Assembly: GCF_900199545.1 (NCBI RefSeq)
Contig: NZ_LT962671.1
Coordinates: 1,166,814-1,230,813 of the forward strand
Source of the DNA: Raoultibacter massiliensis
GTDB lineage: Bacteria > Actinomycetota > Coriobacteriia > Coriobacteriales > Eggerthellaceae
DNA: 64,000 nt
Direction: 5' to 3'
Below the pieces are notes generated by a model that saw only the letters and a list, made by a program, of their open reading frames with translations, searched no databases and was not told the origin of the DNA. The position numbers and the translations under genes are program-made. Of this stretch, positions 1 to 9,394 are shown piece after piece; positions within the stretch are counted from its first letter, which is position 1, and each line of letters opens with the position of its first letter.

Positions 1-1191
1 CGAATCGAACACGCTTCCCGGCTGTGCCGCAAGGTCCGGCTGCCCTTCGATGAACAGGTCGTTTCCGTCGATCCACGCATCGACGCCAAGCAGGTCGAGG
101 CCTTCGACTATCGCGGCCAAGCGATCGGTTTCCTTCACGCGCAGCTCGCTGACATCGCGAAACACCGTCACGCCACGCGCGTGGGCCGCCACGAGAGCCA
201 GCACGGGCACCTCGTCGACGATGCTCGCGATCTTCTCGGCGGGAACCTCGCAACCTCGCAGCGTGCCGGTATAGGCAGCCTCGATCACACCGTAGGGCTC
301 TTTGCCCTCGGAGCCCGTATGCCGCACCGCGATATCGGCGCCCATGCGCTCGAGCGTGCGGGTGAACCCGATGCGGGCCGTATTGAGGCTCACATTCTCT
401 ATCTGGATGGAGCTTCCCCGCTTGAGCAGCGCCGCGCACACGAGAAACGCCGCCGAAGAAGGATCGCCGGGCACGATGACCTCGGCCGCCTTCGGAACGC
501 TCGGGCCGACGACGCTCGCCGTACGGGCGGCGGCCGTCGTCTTGATGCCGTACTCGGGCAGCATAAGCTCGGTGTGGTTCCTCGATTCCGACGGCTCGTT
601 GACCGTCGTCGTGCCGCTCGCGTACACGCCGGCAAGTAGGATCGATGTTTTCAACTGGGCGGATGCCATGGGAGCGTCGTAGACGATCGCCTTGAGCGAT
701 TTCGTTCCCGTTACCGTGATCGGCAGGTTCTCTTTCCCTTCGGGAGAAAAGCGAACGCCCATCTTCATGAGAGGCGCGGTGATGCGCCGCATGGGCCTCT
801 TCTGCAAAGAATCGTCTCCGGTGATGGTCACATTGACGGGCCAGGGAGCCAGCACGCCCATGAGCAGGCGCGCTGTCGTACCAGAGTTCCCGCAGTCGAT
901 GGGTTCATCCGGCTGCACGGGACCGCGCTCGCCCCACCCCGTTATGCCGCCGGCCAAACTGCCGTCGGGCTGCTTTTCGAGCGATGCCTCGGCGCCGAGC
1001 GCTTCGACGGCGCGTATGGACGAGCGGACGTCGGCGGAATCGAGAATGCCCGAAATCTGCGAGGTTCCCTCGGCCATCGCCGAGAACAGCACGGCCCGAT
1101 GCGAGATGCTCTTATCGCCGGGAACGCGCGTTGAACCGGTGATCGGCGCGGACAACGGACGGATGACGGTCTTGCCAGCTTCAGTCGACAT
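1..1191 (-). CDS. aroA: 3-phosphoshikimate 1-carboxyvinyltransferase (EPSP synthase), C-terminus cut off by window edge
   Basis: Sixth step of the shikimate pathway: joins shikimate-3-phosphate and phosphoenolpyruvate to give EPSP, in the cytoplasm. The first 397 codons are present. The N-terminus reads MSTEAGKTVIRPLSAPITGS and is followed by the family's PGDKSISHRA signature (about residues 22-31), which binds substrate phosphate. EPSP synthases are about 430 residues, so roughly 30-40 residues are missing beyond position 1. The ATG overlaps the last 11 bases of tyrA, so translation is probably coupled. Placing prephenate dehydrogenase and EPSP synthase together makes this an aromatic amino acid operon. 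The frame runs open to the edge. Confidence 0.95.
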   Translation of the reverse strand, partial: MSTEAGKTVIRPLSAPITGSTRVPGDKSISHRAVLFSAMAEGTSQISGILDSADVRSSIRAVEALGAEASLEKQPDGSLAGGITGWGERGPVQPDEPIDCGNSGTTARLLMGVLAPWPVNVTITGDDSLQKRPMRRITAPLMKMGVRFSPEGKENLPITVTGTKSLKAIVYDAPMASAQLKTSILLAGVYASGTTTVNEPSESRNHTELMLPEYGIKTTAAARTASVVGPSVPKAAEVIVPGDPSSAAFLVCAALLKRGSSIQIENVSLNTARIGFTRTLERMGADIAVRHTGSEGKEPYGVIEAAYTGTLRGCEVPAEKIASIVDEVPVLALVAAHARGVTVFRDVSELRVKETDRLAAIVEGLDLLGVDAWIDGNDLFIEGQPDLAAQPGSVFDS

Positions 1192-2329
1192 GGGTATGCT
1201 CCTTTGGACTCAACGGGCTGAACGATACCGAAAAACCTGCTTGTATGAGATGCGCGGACAGCTGCCCGACATCGCCTTCGTCAGTCAGAACGAGGCTTAA
1301 AACGGCGCTGTCTTCGGTTATATGGTCGATCTCGATGGATTGGATATTGCATCCTGCTTGGCTTGCGATGGTGGTGGCCTCCGCCACCACGCCTTTGCGA
1401 TCCTCCATGGGTATGCGCACTTCGAGCAGCTTTTCCGTGCTCGGAACCCAGGCTGCGGGAAGCGCCCGGCGGGCATCCGCCGCTGCGGACAGAAGCGCGA
1501 TCATGGTTTCGCGATCCCCCGTCTCGAGGGCATGCGCGAACCGGCCTATGATCTCGCGGATCTCGTCGAGCCCGCGCCCGAGCGCTTCGGCGTTGTCGAA
1601 GGCGATGCCACTCCAGAGCTTCGGCGATCCTGCAGCGATGCGAGTGGAATCTTTGAAACCGCCTGCCGCCAGCCGAAACAGCGCCTGCTGATCGTCAGCA
1701 TGACGGCTCGCAAGCTCCACGAGCGAGGAAGCGATGATATGCGGCACGTGGCTCACGACCGCAACCGCCTCGTCGTGCTCCTCCCGTGAAAGCGATATGA
1801 CGCGAGCGCCGATGCCGGTCACGATCTCGTGCAGCAGCTGGAAATGCTCGGCAGCCGTGTTCTCGTCGGGGCAGAGGATCCAATGGGCGCCCTTGAACAG
1901 ATCGGCGCGCGCACCTTCGATGCCATTCACCTCGGAGCCCGCCATAGGGTGGCCGGGCACGAAGTTATGAGGGTACGGCAGAAGCTGCTCTGCCGCCGCA
2001 AGGACATGCGCTTTGGTTGAAGCGGTGTCGGTCACGATGCCGCGATAATCCCATGCGGAAAGTCGCTCGAAGTACTCGTCGACGGCGGCGATGGGCGTGG
2101 CGATGACCACGAGTTCGCAGCCGCTTCTCACGTACTGCTCGAAAGCGGGGTCGTCGGGAGCGAGCGCTGCCGTCGCCCAGCCCTTCTCGACCGCAAGCGC
2201 ATTCGTCTCGGGCGAGACGTCGATGCCGAGAACTTCCGAATCGGGGCACTGCTCGCGGTATGCCGCTGCAAACGAAGCCCCCACGAGGCCCAACCCTATC
2301 ACTGCAATCTTTGTAACGCATGCCGACAT
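1181..2329 (-). CDS. tyrA: Prephenate dehydrogenase with C-terminal ACT domain
   Basis: Oxidative decarboxylation of prephenate to 4-hydroxyphenylpyruvate with NAD(P), for tyrosine synthesis. The protein has 382 residues. A Rossmann fold starts at residue 7 with IAVIGLGLVGASF (GxGxxG). The TyrA catalytic region carries HPMAGSE near residue 130. A C-terminal ACT domain (about residues 305-375, beginning LLEVRIPMEDRKGVVAEA) fits feedback control by an amino acid. There is no chorismate mutase domain, so it is monofunctional. The stop overlaps the aroA start, and rluB ends 53 bases upstream. The start is the first ATG, with a weak ribosome site. Confidence 0.93.
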   Translation of the reverse strand: MSACVTKIAVIGLGLVGASFAAAYREQCPDSEVLGIDVSPETNALAVEKGWATAALAPDDPAFEQYVRSGCELVVIATPIAAVDEYFERLSAWDYRGIVTDTASTKAHVLAAAEQLLPYPHNFVPGHPMAGSEVNGIEGARADLFKGAHWILCPDENTAAEHFQLLHEIVTGIGARVISLSREEHDEAVAVVSHVPHIIASSLVELASRHADDQQALFRLAAGGFKDSTRIAAGSPKLWSGIAFDNAEALGRGLDEIREIIGRFAHALETGDRETMIALLSAAADARRALPAAWVPSTEKLLEVRIPMEDRKGVVAEATTIASQAGCNIQSIEIDHITEDSAVLSLVLTDEGDVGQLSAHLIQAGFSVSFSPLSPKEHTHVD

Positions 2330-2382
2330 GCCCGCTGCCCACTCCTTAGATCATTCGGTTCGGTAAAGTTATTCTAGCATCA

Positions 2383-3243
2383 TCAGCGCAAAGCGCCATA
2401 TAGAGCCGCAAGTTCTTCGCCTTCGACTCGCCGCCATGAGCCTTCGGGAAGATCCCCGAGCGAAACCGCTCCGAAATCCGTGCGATGAAGCGACGCGACC
2501 GGATGACCTATCGCCTCGCACATCCGCCGCACCTGGCGCTTGCGCCCTTCGTGAATGCGAATCTCGAGATCGGCCCGCTTTGCGGGATTGCCGCATGTTC
2601 GAAGCAGCTTGACATGCGCGGGCAGCGTCATTCCATCGTCGAGTTCGATTCCCCGACGAAGCCGCTCGAGATCTTTTTCGGCGGGAACGCCTTCGACGCG
2701 GGCGATGTAGCGCTTCTCGACGTGGCTTTTGGGATGGAGCAGGCCATGGCCCAGCTCGCCATCGGTCGAAAAGAGCAGAAGTCCCGTAGTATCGCGATCG
2801 AGCCTGCCGATGGGATAGAGCCCGGGATAGCGGTCGGTCGGTACGAGCTCGGCGACGCAGCGCCTCCCCTGCGGATCGCTCATCGTCGTAACCACATCGG
2901 AAGGCTTGTTGAGCGCAATCGTAACCGCCTCGTCAGACAGACGCACCGTGATGCCGTCCACCGCAACTTCATCGACAAGCGGATCGACCTTGCTTCCAAG
3001 CTCGGTGACGACCCGTCCGTTAACGGTCACGCGTCCGGCGGTCATGAGGTTTTCCGACCCGCGCCTGCTCGCCGCGCCTGCCCGAGCGAGGAACTTCTGC
3101 AGCCGCATGGGATAGACGCGCTCTTCCAGGACACCGCATCCAGGCTCTGCCGAAGAGTCGGGAGACGCGAGGCCAGCCGACATGGGGTCATCCGCGTTTC
3201 CGGGATCTTGCACCGATTCGCTATTCTTCAAAGGTGAGCTCAT
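2383..3243 (-). CDS. rluB: 23S rRNA pseudouridine synthase, RsuA/RluB family
   Basis: Isomerises a specific uridine in 23S (or 16S) rRNA to pseudouridine. An S4 RNA-binding domain begins at MRLQKFLARAGAASRR. The catalytic domain follows, with the family signature GRLDRDTTGLLLFSTDGEL, whose Asp is the nucleophile. The frame from 3243 gives 286 residues. Alternative ATGs lie at 3183 and at 3108; the last gives 241 residues, the usual family length. None has a strong ribosome site. From 3243 the gene overlaps the end of scpB by about 20 bases. The extra N-terminal 45 residues are unstructured in appearance. It sits in the usual scpA-scpB-rluB order. Confidence 0.88.
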   Translation of the reverse strand: MSSPLKNSESVQDPGNADDPMSAGLASPDSSAEPGCGVLEERVYPMRLQKFLARAGAASRRGSENLMTAGRVTVNGRVVTELGSKVDPLVDEVAVDGITVRLSDEAVTIALNKPSDVVTTMSDPQGRRCVAELVPTDRYPGLYPIGRLDRDTTGLLLFSTDGELGHGLLHPKSHVEKRYIARVEGVPAEKDLERLRRGIELDDGMTLPAHVKLLRTCGNPAKRADLEIRIHEGRKRQVRRMCEAIGHPVASLHRTDFGAVSLGDLPEGSWRRVEGEELAALYGALR

Positions 3244-4144
3244 CGAAATCGATTTTCTCCACCACACCGAAACCCGAGGCCATGGCGGCGGCGAGCATCG
3301 CCTGACCCGAAGGTTGTCCGCTGTCGAGTTCCTCGCGCCCGACGCGCGCCCCGTCGTCCTGCGCACCGTAAGCTGCACGTTTCGCATCGTCTTCCGCGCT
3401 CTCGGCCGCGCACTCGCCTTTCACAGCGCGCTCGTCGCCTTCCCCGACGTCGCCGGCGCGTCTGTCCCCCTGCGCGTCAGTCGCGCGCTGGGCCATCTCG
3501 TCGATGTCGAACTGCGCCTCGAAATCACCGTATCCGTCTTCCCCATCGACCGGCGCGTCCGAGCGGGTTGCGCTCAGGCGCTCGCGGATGAAGGCGCGCG
3601 TCTCGTCATCGGGCGCATACTCGGCAATATCGGGGAGATCGGCCGTCGAGCGCAATCCGAACTTCTCGAGGAAGGTGCGCGTCGTCGCGTAGAGCGTCGG
3701 GTTACCGGGCGCGTCTTCGGTACCCGCTTCGCGCACAAGTCCCTTTTCAACAAGCGAGTTAATCGAGCTGTCCGAGTTGACGCCGCGCACCGACGCCACG
3801 CCGGCCCGCGTGATGGGCTGGCTGTACGCCACGATGGCGAGCGTCTCCATGGCAGCTTGGGAAAGCTTGCGCGTATCCCATGAAAGCACGTAGCGCTCGA
3901 TGAGCTCGTGGTATACCGGATGGGTGAAAAGGCGCCATCCGCCCGCAACCTCGCGCAGCTGTATGCCGCGATTCTCGTCTTCGAGCTGAGCGCGCAAATC
4001 CACAAGCGCGCATTCCACTTCGCCCGGCTCCACTTCGAGCATATCGGCAAGCGTGATGGTGCTCACCGGCTCGTCGGTTACGAAGAGCATCGCCTCGAGC
4101 GCGCCCCTCAGCTGGTAATCCTGCAACCCTGAAAACAAAATCAC
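3221..4144 (-). CDS. scpB: Segregation and condensation protein B with long acidic C-terminal tail
   Basis: Kleisin-partner subunit of the SMC-ScpAB condensin, needed for chromosome organisation and segregation. The two winged-helix domains occupy about residues 1-190 (for example SWDTRKLSQAAMETLAIVAY and ITRAGVASVRGVNSD). The start is GTG, overlapping the scpA stop (GTGA). At 307 residues it is about 100 longer than typical ScpB. The extra part (about 205-307) is low-complexity, rich in Asp, Glu and Ala, and ends in the hydrophobic-acidic FDELTFEE. Confidence 0.92.
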   Translation of the reverse strand: MILFSGLQDYQLRGALEAMLFVTDEPVSTITLADMLEVEPGEVECALVDLRAQLEDENRGIQLREVAGGWRLFTHPVYHELIERYVLSWDTRKLSQAAMETLAIVAYSQPITRAGVASVRGVNSDSSINSLVEKGLVREAGTEDAPGNPTLYATTRTFLEKFGLRSTADLPDIAEYAPDDETRAFIRERLSATRSDAPVDGEDGYGDFEAQFDIDEMAQRATDAQGDRRAGDVGEGDERAVKGECAAESAEDDAKRAAYGAQDDGARVGREELDSGQPSGQAMLAAAMASGFGVVEKIDFDELTFEE

Positions 4145-4932
4145 TCACTCCCTATCGAGGTAATGGCTTCCTCGCCATCGAAAATCAGTTCGCCCGAGCC
4201 CTCTATGAAAGCGATGTCGATATCCCCGAACGAGGTTTCCTGCCTGATCGTCACCATGGACCGCTTGTAAAGTTCGAGGATCGCCAAAAACGTGACGACC
4301 ACGATGGGCGCAGGCGTCTGCGCATCGACCAAATCGGAGAAGCGCAGCTGCTTGCTGTTCTTGACGCGCTGATGGATAGCCCGCACATGCACTTCGACCG
4401 GAATGGGCTTGGCCGCAATGTGCTCCGATTCCAGCAGGAAAATATCGCGGCGCGCGTACATTTCAGCGCACAGGTACGCAAGCGCATCGAGCGTTACGCG
4501 CTCGAGGTAATCGGGTACGAGCGAAAGGAAGTTCAGATCGGGGCCGAAGGGCCGCGCATGCATGCGCCCTTCCGCCACGAAGCGCGCATGGAGCCCCGCA
4601 GCCGCGTTCTTGAACTTCTTGTACTCGAGAAGCCTCTCGACCAAAATGTCGCGGGCTTCCGAGGCCGGTATTTCTTGAAACTCTTCGGAGACCGCCGACT
4701 TCTCCTGGGGGATGAGGCTTGCCGCCTTGATCTCGAGCAGAGTCGATGCCACGAGCAGAAAATCGCTCGCTACATCGAGATCGAGGTTCGACATACGCGA
4801 TACCTCGGCGAGGTACTGATCGGCTATTTCGGTGATGGAGATGGCGCCGATATCGACCTTCTGCTTGCTTACCAAATAGAGCAGCAGATCGAACGGGCCC
4901 TCGAAGCTCTCTATGCGAACCTTGTACGACAT
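4141..4932 (-). CDS. scpA: Segregation and condensation protein A (kleisin)
   Basis: Kleisin that closes the SMC ring and binds ScpB. The 263-residue protein begins MSYKVRIESFEGPFDLLLYL, the typical ScpA start, followed by KQKVDIGAISITEIADQYL. The C-terminal winged helix (about residues 190-255) contains VVVTFLAILELYKR. Length is as expected. It overlaps scpB by 4 bases and lies 15 bases after the M50 peptidase gene, so it is part of the same transcription unit. Confidence 0.95.
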   Translation of the reverse strand: MSYKVRIESFEGPFDLLLYLVSKQKVDIGAISITEIADQYLAEVSRMSNLDLDVASDFLLVASTLLEIKAASLIPQEKSAVSEEFQEIPASEARDILVERLLEYKKFKNAAAGLHARFVAEGRMHARPFGPDLNFLSLVPDYLERVTLDALAYLCAEMYARRDIFLLESEHIAAKPIPVEVHVRAIHQRVKNSKQLRFSDLVDAQTPAPIVVVTFLAILELYKRSMVTIRQETSFGDIDIAFIEGSGELIFDGEEAITSIGSE

Positions 4933-4947
4933 GGCAGGCTTCCGCTA

Positions 4948-5634
4948 TCAGATAAGCCCGGGCGGGAACAAGAGGCCCGCAAGGTTGTACGCCGTCGCGT
5001 CGAGATACACGCCGATGGGATTCACGTGCAGAACGTAGGGCACGAGAATCACGACGATCATGAATATGGGCAGCGCATACTGCTGGATGCGGTAGTACTT
5101 CGGCAAGTATTTCGCCGGAAGGATGAATGCGAAGATGCTCGACCCGTCAAGCGGCGGGATGGGCAGCAGGTTGAAGAACATGAGGAACAGGTTGATCAGC
5201 CCGAACATCGGCAAGAACAGGTAGTAAAAGTACATGAACAGCTCGTTTTGCACCGCAAGGCCATAGGATACCGAAGAGAGCGCCCAGGCCACGATCGCCG
5301 CCACGATAGCCATGACCAGGTTGGCCGCAGGACCCGCGAGCCCCACAATGAGATCGCCCTTGCGCGGATCTTTGAAGTAGCGCGGGTTGTAGGGCACGGG
5401 CTTGGCGTAGCCGAACACCGGCATGCCCATGAGCATGAGCAGCGCGGGCATGATGACGGTGCCGAACGGATCGATGTGCTTGAGCGGGTTGAGGGACAGA
5501 CGACCCTGGCTCTTCGCCGTGGGATCGCCGAGCCGATATGCGGCGAACCCGTGCGACACCTCGTGAAACACGATGGCCGGCACGAAGCTCAAAACGCTGC
5601 AGATGAGATATGGGATATCGATTGCGTTAAACAT
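4948..5634 (-). CDS. Site-2 protease-like M50 family zinc metallopeptidase
   Basis: Membrane-embedded protease of the rhomboid-shaped S2P/SpoIVFB type; the substrate is unknown. The chosen ATG gives 228 residues starting MFNAIDIPYLICSVLSFVP. The zinc motif HEVSH lies at about residues 22-26 in the first helix. A second family motif, NLLPIPPLDGS, lies near residues 155-165. Several further hydrophobic helices follow. The same frame opens 87 codons further upstream, but that part is Arg/Cys-rich and looks non-coding, so 5634 is preferred. It is the first gene of the scpA-scpB-rluB-tyrA-aroA unit. Confidence 0.88.
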   Translation of the reverse strand: MFNAIDIPYLICSVLSFVPAIVFHEVSHGFAAYRLGDPTAKSQGRLSLNPLKHIDPFGTVIMPALLMLMGMPVFGYAKPVPYNPRYFKDPRKGDLIVGLAGPAANLVMAIVAAIVAWALSSVSYGLAVQNELFMYFYYLFLPMFGLINLFLMFFNLLPIPPLDGSSIFAFILPAKYLPKYYRIQQYALPIFMIVVILVPYVLHVNPIGVYLDATAYNLAGLLFPPGLI

Positions 5635-6224
5635 AGTGGTTGATAGTCTACCCTGAGTGCGCGCCGCCGAAGCCCAAGCGCAGAAAATTTCACAACTGGT
5701 CGAGCACGACGCCGGTCCGGCCCCGCAAAGCCCGCAGCTGAAAACAGGTCTGCGGGTAAAGAGGCGGCGGCACGGCGCGCGCAGGGCGGTTTCGCGCGCG
5801 TTCTCGACCGTGCGCGGCAATCTGATGATTTTCGTGCGCTTCGGATTGTATTCAAGTACTTCCCTTACCGAAATCACCTCGAAAATGGCTGTCAAGGCAT
5901 GCTTCTGTCAGAACCAAGCGCGCTCAGTATCTTCTTACTTTTTTGTGAACAGGGGAAACGCATTCTCCCTTGCCCGAGCAACACCGAAAACCTCTCTTGC
6001 AAGGCCCAAATGGCAACAGAAGCTTCCCTTGACCGCCATTTTCGGCAAGTTTTCAGGCAGGAAGCCATGGGCGTGACCGATTTCGCACGCAACCTCGCGA
6101 CTTCGGAGGAAGCTTGCGCAGCCGCCCTCGGAGGAGCTTGCGCAACCGCCCTAGAGCCTTGACGGCAATAGGAATTCGAAACCGCGCCCGAGAAAACGCT
6201 CGATCCCGCACAGCGCCCGCCCGT
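5635..6224. other. Intergenic region without a convincing gene
   Basis: About 590 bases between trmL and the M50 peptidase gene. Several short frames are open on both strands, but none has a credible ribosome site or recognisable sequence. The right end (6105-6152) carries a tandem near-repeat, listed separately. Any promoter of the M50-scpA operon should lie at the left end; no clear -10/-35 pair was seen. Confidence 0.5.
6105..6152. repeat. Two tandem copies of a 23-24 base unit
   Basis: The unit GGAGGAAGCTTGCGCAGCCG + CCCT (6105-6128) is repeated with small changes at 6130-6152 (one base deleted, G to A). Each copy contains GCTTGCGCA, a short near-palindrome. It lies just downstream of trmL, which reads towards it, so it may be part of the 3' end of that transcript. 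Function is not known. Confidence 0.6.
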
Positions 6225-6737
6225 TTACATCAAGCCGGAAAAACGCCGCTGCCGCAAAACCTCGTACGCTCCGATGGCGACGGCGTTCGAAAGGTTGAGG
6301 CTGCGAAGCCCGTCGCGCATGGGAATGCGCACGCATTGCTCCTTATGCGCAGAAAGAATATCTTCGTCGATCCCTCTGCTCTCCCGCCCGAATACAAGGA
6401 ACGGCTCCGCACCGTAAGCGGTTTCGGCATACGAGCGGTCGGTGCGACCCGTGAAGAAGTGAAGTTCGGCCTTTGCGTGCTCTTCGAGAAACGCAGCCGT
6501 GCACGAATGCCGAACGATTTCCACCTGGTTCCAATAATCGAGTCCCGCACGCCCAAGATGCTTTTCGGTCAAGCGAAACCCCATGGGTTCGACCAAGTGG
6601 AGCACGGCTCCCGTACAGGCGCAGGTTCGCGCGATGTTTCCCGTATTCTGAGGAATCTCGGGCTCGAAGAGCACGATGTGCAAACGCCCGGCCGCAACGG
6701 TGCGATCCCGAAAGGCGCCCCCCTCGCAATCCATCAC
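6225..6737 (-). CDS. trmL: tRNA (cytidine(34)-2'-O)-methyltransferase, SPOUT class
   Basis: Methylates the ribose at the wobble position of tRNA-Leu isoacceptors using SAM. The 170-residue protein has the family start [20 protein letters not shown] (residues 17-36), then [20 protein letters not shown], and the C-terminal SPOUT knot ([13 protein letters not shown], then [18 protein letters not shown]). Its start overlaps the stop of the ABC-F gene by 4 bases (ATGA), so the two are co-transcribed. Confidence 0.93.
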   Translation of the reverse strand: MMDCEGGAFRDRTVAAGRLHIVLFEPEIPQNTGNIARTCACTGAVLHLVEPMGFRLTEKHLGRAGLDYWNQVEIVRHSCTAAFLEEHAKAELHFFTGRTDRSYAETAYGAEPFLVFGRESRGIDEDILSAHKEQCVRIPMRDGLRSLNLSNAVAIGAYEVLRQRRFSGLM

Positions 6738-8854
6738 GCATCCTCCTGCTGGCGGCGCAACTCCTCTTCGAGCTCTTCAGTGAGCGTGAACCATTCCTCT
6801 TCGGCGGCGGCAAGCCTCTGTTTGAGCTTGGCATGCTCGGCTATCGCGTCGCTCGATGCGTCTTCATTGGTGTAGAACGACGGATCGGCCATAAGCTCCA
6901 TGAGCTCGTCCATGCGCACGTTGTCGGCTTCCATCTGACGATCGAGCTCTTCGATGCGCTTGCGATGGTTCTTGAGCGCGGCGTAGGCGCGGTTGCGGGC
7001 CTCAGCCTCTTTGCGCTTCTGCTCCTTGGTTTTCGGCGCGCTGCCGCGCGGAGCGGTCAGCTGGACGGCTTCGGCCGCTTCCTCGGGTTTCGCCGATTCT
7101 CCGCGCCCACGGCGGTTCACGGTGACGACGGTCGCCTTCGACGCCGCCTTTCCGCCCTTGCCCTTCGAAGTCCCTTTCGCGGAAGGCCCCTTGGAACCCG
7201 CAGAGGCTGCATCGCCGATCATTTCATCGACAAGCGACGAGCCTTCGGGTCGTTCGCCATCGAGCTGTCCGCTCTTGAAGAGATAGTAATCGTAATCGCC
7301 GTCGTAATTGGTCACCTTGCCGGGCTGAACTTCGATGATACGGTTCGCAACACCGCGAATGAGATGGCGATCGTGCGTTATGAACAGGATCGTCCCCTCG
7401 AATTGACGCAAAGCCTGCTCGAGAATATCGGCGCTTGCGATATCAAGATGGTTCGTCGGCTCGTCGAGACAGAGCAGCGGCGTGGGCGCGACGAGCATCT
7501 TCGCCAACGCAAGCCGGCTCTTCTCGCCGCCCGAAAGCACGCTGACCTTCTTCTCGACCGCATCGCCTACGAAAAGGAAGGCGCCGAGCAAGGTGCGCAC
7601 TTGGGAGATCGACCACCCGGGGGCTACGCGATCGAGCTCTTCGAACACGGTGTTGCCCGAGTTGAGTTCTTCGAGCTGATGCTGCGCATAGTAGGTCTTC
7701 GTCACGTGGATGCCGTAGTCGATCGTTCCGGCATCGGGCGCGAGCGCTCCCGCCACCATCTTCAGAAGCGTCGATTTGCCCGCCCCGTTGGGACCCACAA
7801 GCGCAACTTTATCGCCGCGGTAGAGGGCGACGTTCAAATCGTCGTAAACCACATGATCGCCGAAGCGCTTCTGCACGTGCTCGACGCCCACGACCTTATC
7901 GCCGGTACGAGGCGGCTGTTTGAAGTTGAAATGGACCTTCTTCTTCTCTTCGGGAATCTCGATGCGCTTGATCTTCTCGAGCTTCTTGACGCGATCCTGC
8001 ACCTGCTTCGCCTTGGTTGCCTTGTAGCGGAACTTCTCGATGAACGCCTCCATATGGGCGATCTCCTCGGCTTGCTTTTCAGCGGCTGCCTTCAAGCGCT
8101 CGATATGCTCCTCGCGGGCGCGCAGGTAGGCAGAGTAGTTGCCCTTGTAAAGCGCGACCTCGCCGTTGTCGATTTCAGCCACGCGATCGACCATGTTGTC
8201 CATGAACGCGCGGTCGTGGCTGACCACGACGACGGTACCGGCATAGCCGCGCAGAAACCCCTCGAGCCACTTCACGCTTTCGAGATCGAGATGATTGGTC
8301 GGCTCGTCGAGCAGCAGCACCTCGGGGTTTCGGATGAGCAGCTTCGCGAGCGCGATGCGCATCTGCCAGCCGCCCGAGAACTCCGTCGTCGAGCGCTCGA
8401 GATCTTCTTCCTTGAAGCCGAGACCGAACAGCACGCTTCGCACACGCGGCTCGAGCGTGTAGCCGCCGAGCGATTCGTACATGTCGCGGGCGCGCCCGCA
8501 TGCGGCGAGCTCCGCCTCGGTCGGATCGTCGCCGAGCGCATGCTCGAGACGGCGCAAATGCTGTTCGGCGGAGAGAATCTCCGTCTGCGAAGATATAACC
8601 TCCTCGAAGATCGGGCGATCCTCCATTTCGATCGCCTCTTGCTCCAAGTAGCCCACCGCAGCGCCCTTCGCGAAAAGCACACGGCCCTCATCGGCGTCTT
8701 CTTCGCCCGAGATGATGTTGAGCAACGTGGTCTTGCCTGCTCCGTTAGGGCCCACGAGCGCAAGCCGATCGTGCTCTTCGAGGCGAAACGTCACGTCGGA
8801 GAACAGCACGCGGCTGCCGAACGCCTTGGAGATATGTTCGAGTTGCATAATCAC
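6734..8854 (-). CDS. ABC-F family ATPase (Uup/EttA-like, ribosome-associated)
   Basis: Two ABC cassettes in one chain with no membrane domain, the ABC-F pattern; family members act on ribosomes in translation or antibiotic protection. Cassette 1 has Walker [10 protein letters not shown] (about 33-41), signature FSGGW, and Walker [12 protein letters not shown]. An interdomain linker (about 240-320) is helical and charged. Cassette 2 has [20 protein letters not shown] and [12 protein letters not shown] Lys/Gly/Ser-rich stretch (about 540-600) precedes a C-terminal coiled coil (about 610-706), as in Uup. Length 706 residues. The start is the ATG at 8854, and nothing supports an earlier one. The exact ABC-F subfamily cannot be fixed by eye. 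Confidence 0.9.
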   Translation of the reverse strand: MIMQLEHISKAFGSRVLFSDVTFRLEEHDRLALVGPNGAGKTTLLNIISGEEDADEGRVLFAKGAAVGYLEQEAIEMEDRPIFEEVISSQTEILSAEQHLRRLEHALGDDPTEAELAACGRARDMYESLGGYTLEPRVRSVLFGLGFKEEDLERSTTEFSGGWQMRIALAKLLIRNPEVLLLDEPTNHLDLESVKWLEGFLRGYAGTVVVVSHDRAFMDNMVDRVAEIDNGEVALYKGNYSAYLRAREEHIERLKAAAEKQAEEIAHMEAFIEKFRYKATKAKQVQDRVKKLEKIKRIEIPEEKKKVHFNFKQPPRTGDKVVGVEHVQKRFGDHVVYDDLNVALYRGDKVALVGPNGAGKSTLLKMVAGALAPDAGTIDYGIHVTKTYYAQHQLEELNSGNTVFEELDRVAPGWSISQVRTLLGAFLFVGDAVEKKVSVLSGGEKSRLALAKMLVAPTPLLCLDEPTNHLDIASADILEQALRQFEGTILFITHDRHLIRGVANRIIEVQPGKVTNYDGDYDYYLFKSGQLDGERPEGSSLVDEMIGDAASAGSKGPSAKGTSKGKGGKAASKATVVTVNRRGRGESAKPEEAAEAVQLTAPRGSAPKTKEQKRKEAEARNRAYAALKNHRKRIEELDRQMEADNVRMDELMELMADPSFYTNEDASSDAIAEHAKLKQRLAAAEEEWFTLTEELEEELRRQQEDA

Positions 8855-8958
8855 GAGGGCATATGGTATCGGTTCGACCGCTTGAGCGCAAATGAAAACG
8901 TTTGATCGAACCGAGACTGCACACGCTTTGCACAGAGGAGCTTCGGCGAGCCGCGAAA

Positions 8959-8987
8959 AACGCCCCCGACCGTCGGTCAGGGGCGTT
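8959..8987 (-). terminator. Rho-independent terminator of the 9-22 kb operon
   Basis: Near-perfect inverted repeat AACGCCCC ... GGGGCGTT with inner CGACC/GGTC pairs. Read on the minus strand, the stem is followed by GTTTTTC. It lies about 45 bases after the stop of the ferredoxin gene at 9032 and before the ABC-F start. Confidence 0.85.
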
Positions 8988-9031
8988 CATATGCGCATCA
9001 GTTTGCACGCGGTCTCAAAAGGCGGCGCAGA

Positions 9032-9367
9032 TTACGGAAGAAACACTGAGCATTTCTCGCCTTTCTCAGCCATTTTGACGGCGAGCTCTTCAAGCGTGCC
9101 GTACTCGATGACGTCCGAAAGGCAGTGCAGGGCGCACGCTGGAACGCCGCCCGCCTCAACGCGGTCGGCGCAGAGGTTGCAGTACGTCGTCGGAACGGGA
9201 ACGAACTTGGTCTCCCACTTTCCGTCGAGCTTCTTCCAGGGACCGAGCTCTAAAAGCTTGATACCCCATTGACCCTTCGGAAGACCGAGCTCGTTGCGGC
9301 ATGCGATCTCACAGGAGTGGCAGCCCGTGCAATATTCGTTGTCTATCATCAATCCATATGTAGCCAT
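9032..9367 (-). CDS. Small 2x[4Fe-4S] ferredoxin-like electron-transfer subunit (partner of Mo-enzyme A)
   Basis: A 111-residue protein likely to pass electrons to the molybdoenzyme encoded 27 bases upstream. Cysteine groups are CTGCHSCEIAC (residues 13-23, CxxCxxCxxxC) and CNLCADRVEAGGVPACALHC (about 63-82), enough for two [4Fe-4S] clusters. It has no signal peptide or membrane helix. It resembles a shortened NrfC/DmsB-type subunit. A paralogue at 19382-19714 (110 residues, same layout) accompanies Mo-enzyme B. Last gene of the operon. Confidence 0.88.
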   Translation of the reverse strand: MATYGLMIDNEYCTGCHSCEIACRNELGLPKGQWGIKLLELGPWKKLDGKWETKFVPVPTTYCNLCADRVEAGGVPACALHCLSDVIEYGTLEELAVKMAEKGEKCSVFLP

Positions 9368-9394
9368 GGTAATCCTCCTTCCACCTTCCCGTCG

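Noticed and set aside
4372..5643. 423-codon open frame on the plus strand
   Set aside because: Antisense to scpA and the M50 peptidase gene.
5899..6162. 87-codon open frame in the gap after trmL
   Set aside because: No ribosome site and no family; the C-terminal part is just the tandem repeat read as protein.
6473..8905. Long open frame (810 codons) on the plus strand
   Set aside because: It is exactly antisense to the ABC-F gene, Arg/Leu/Glu-rich without family features; the open frame comes from GC-rich codon bias.
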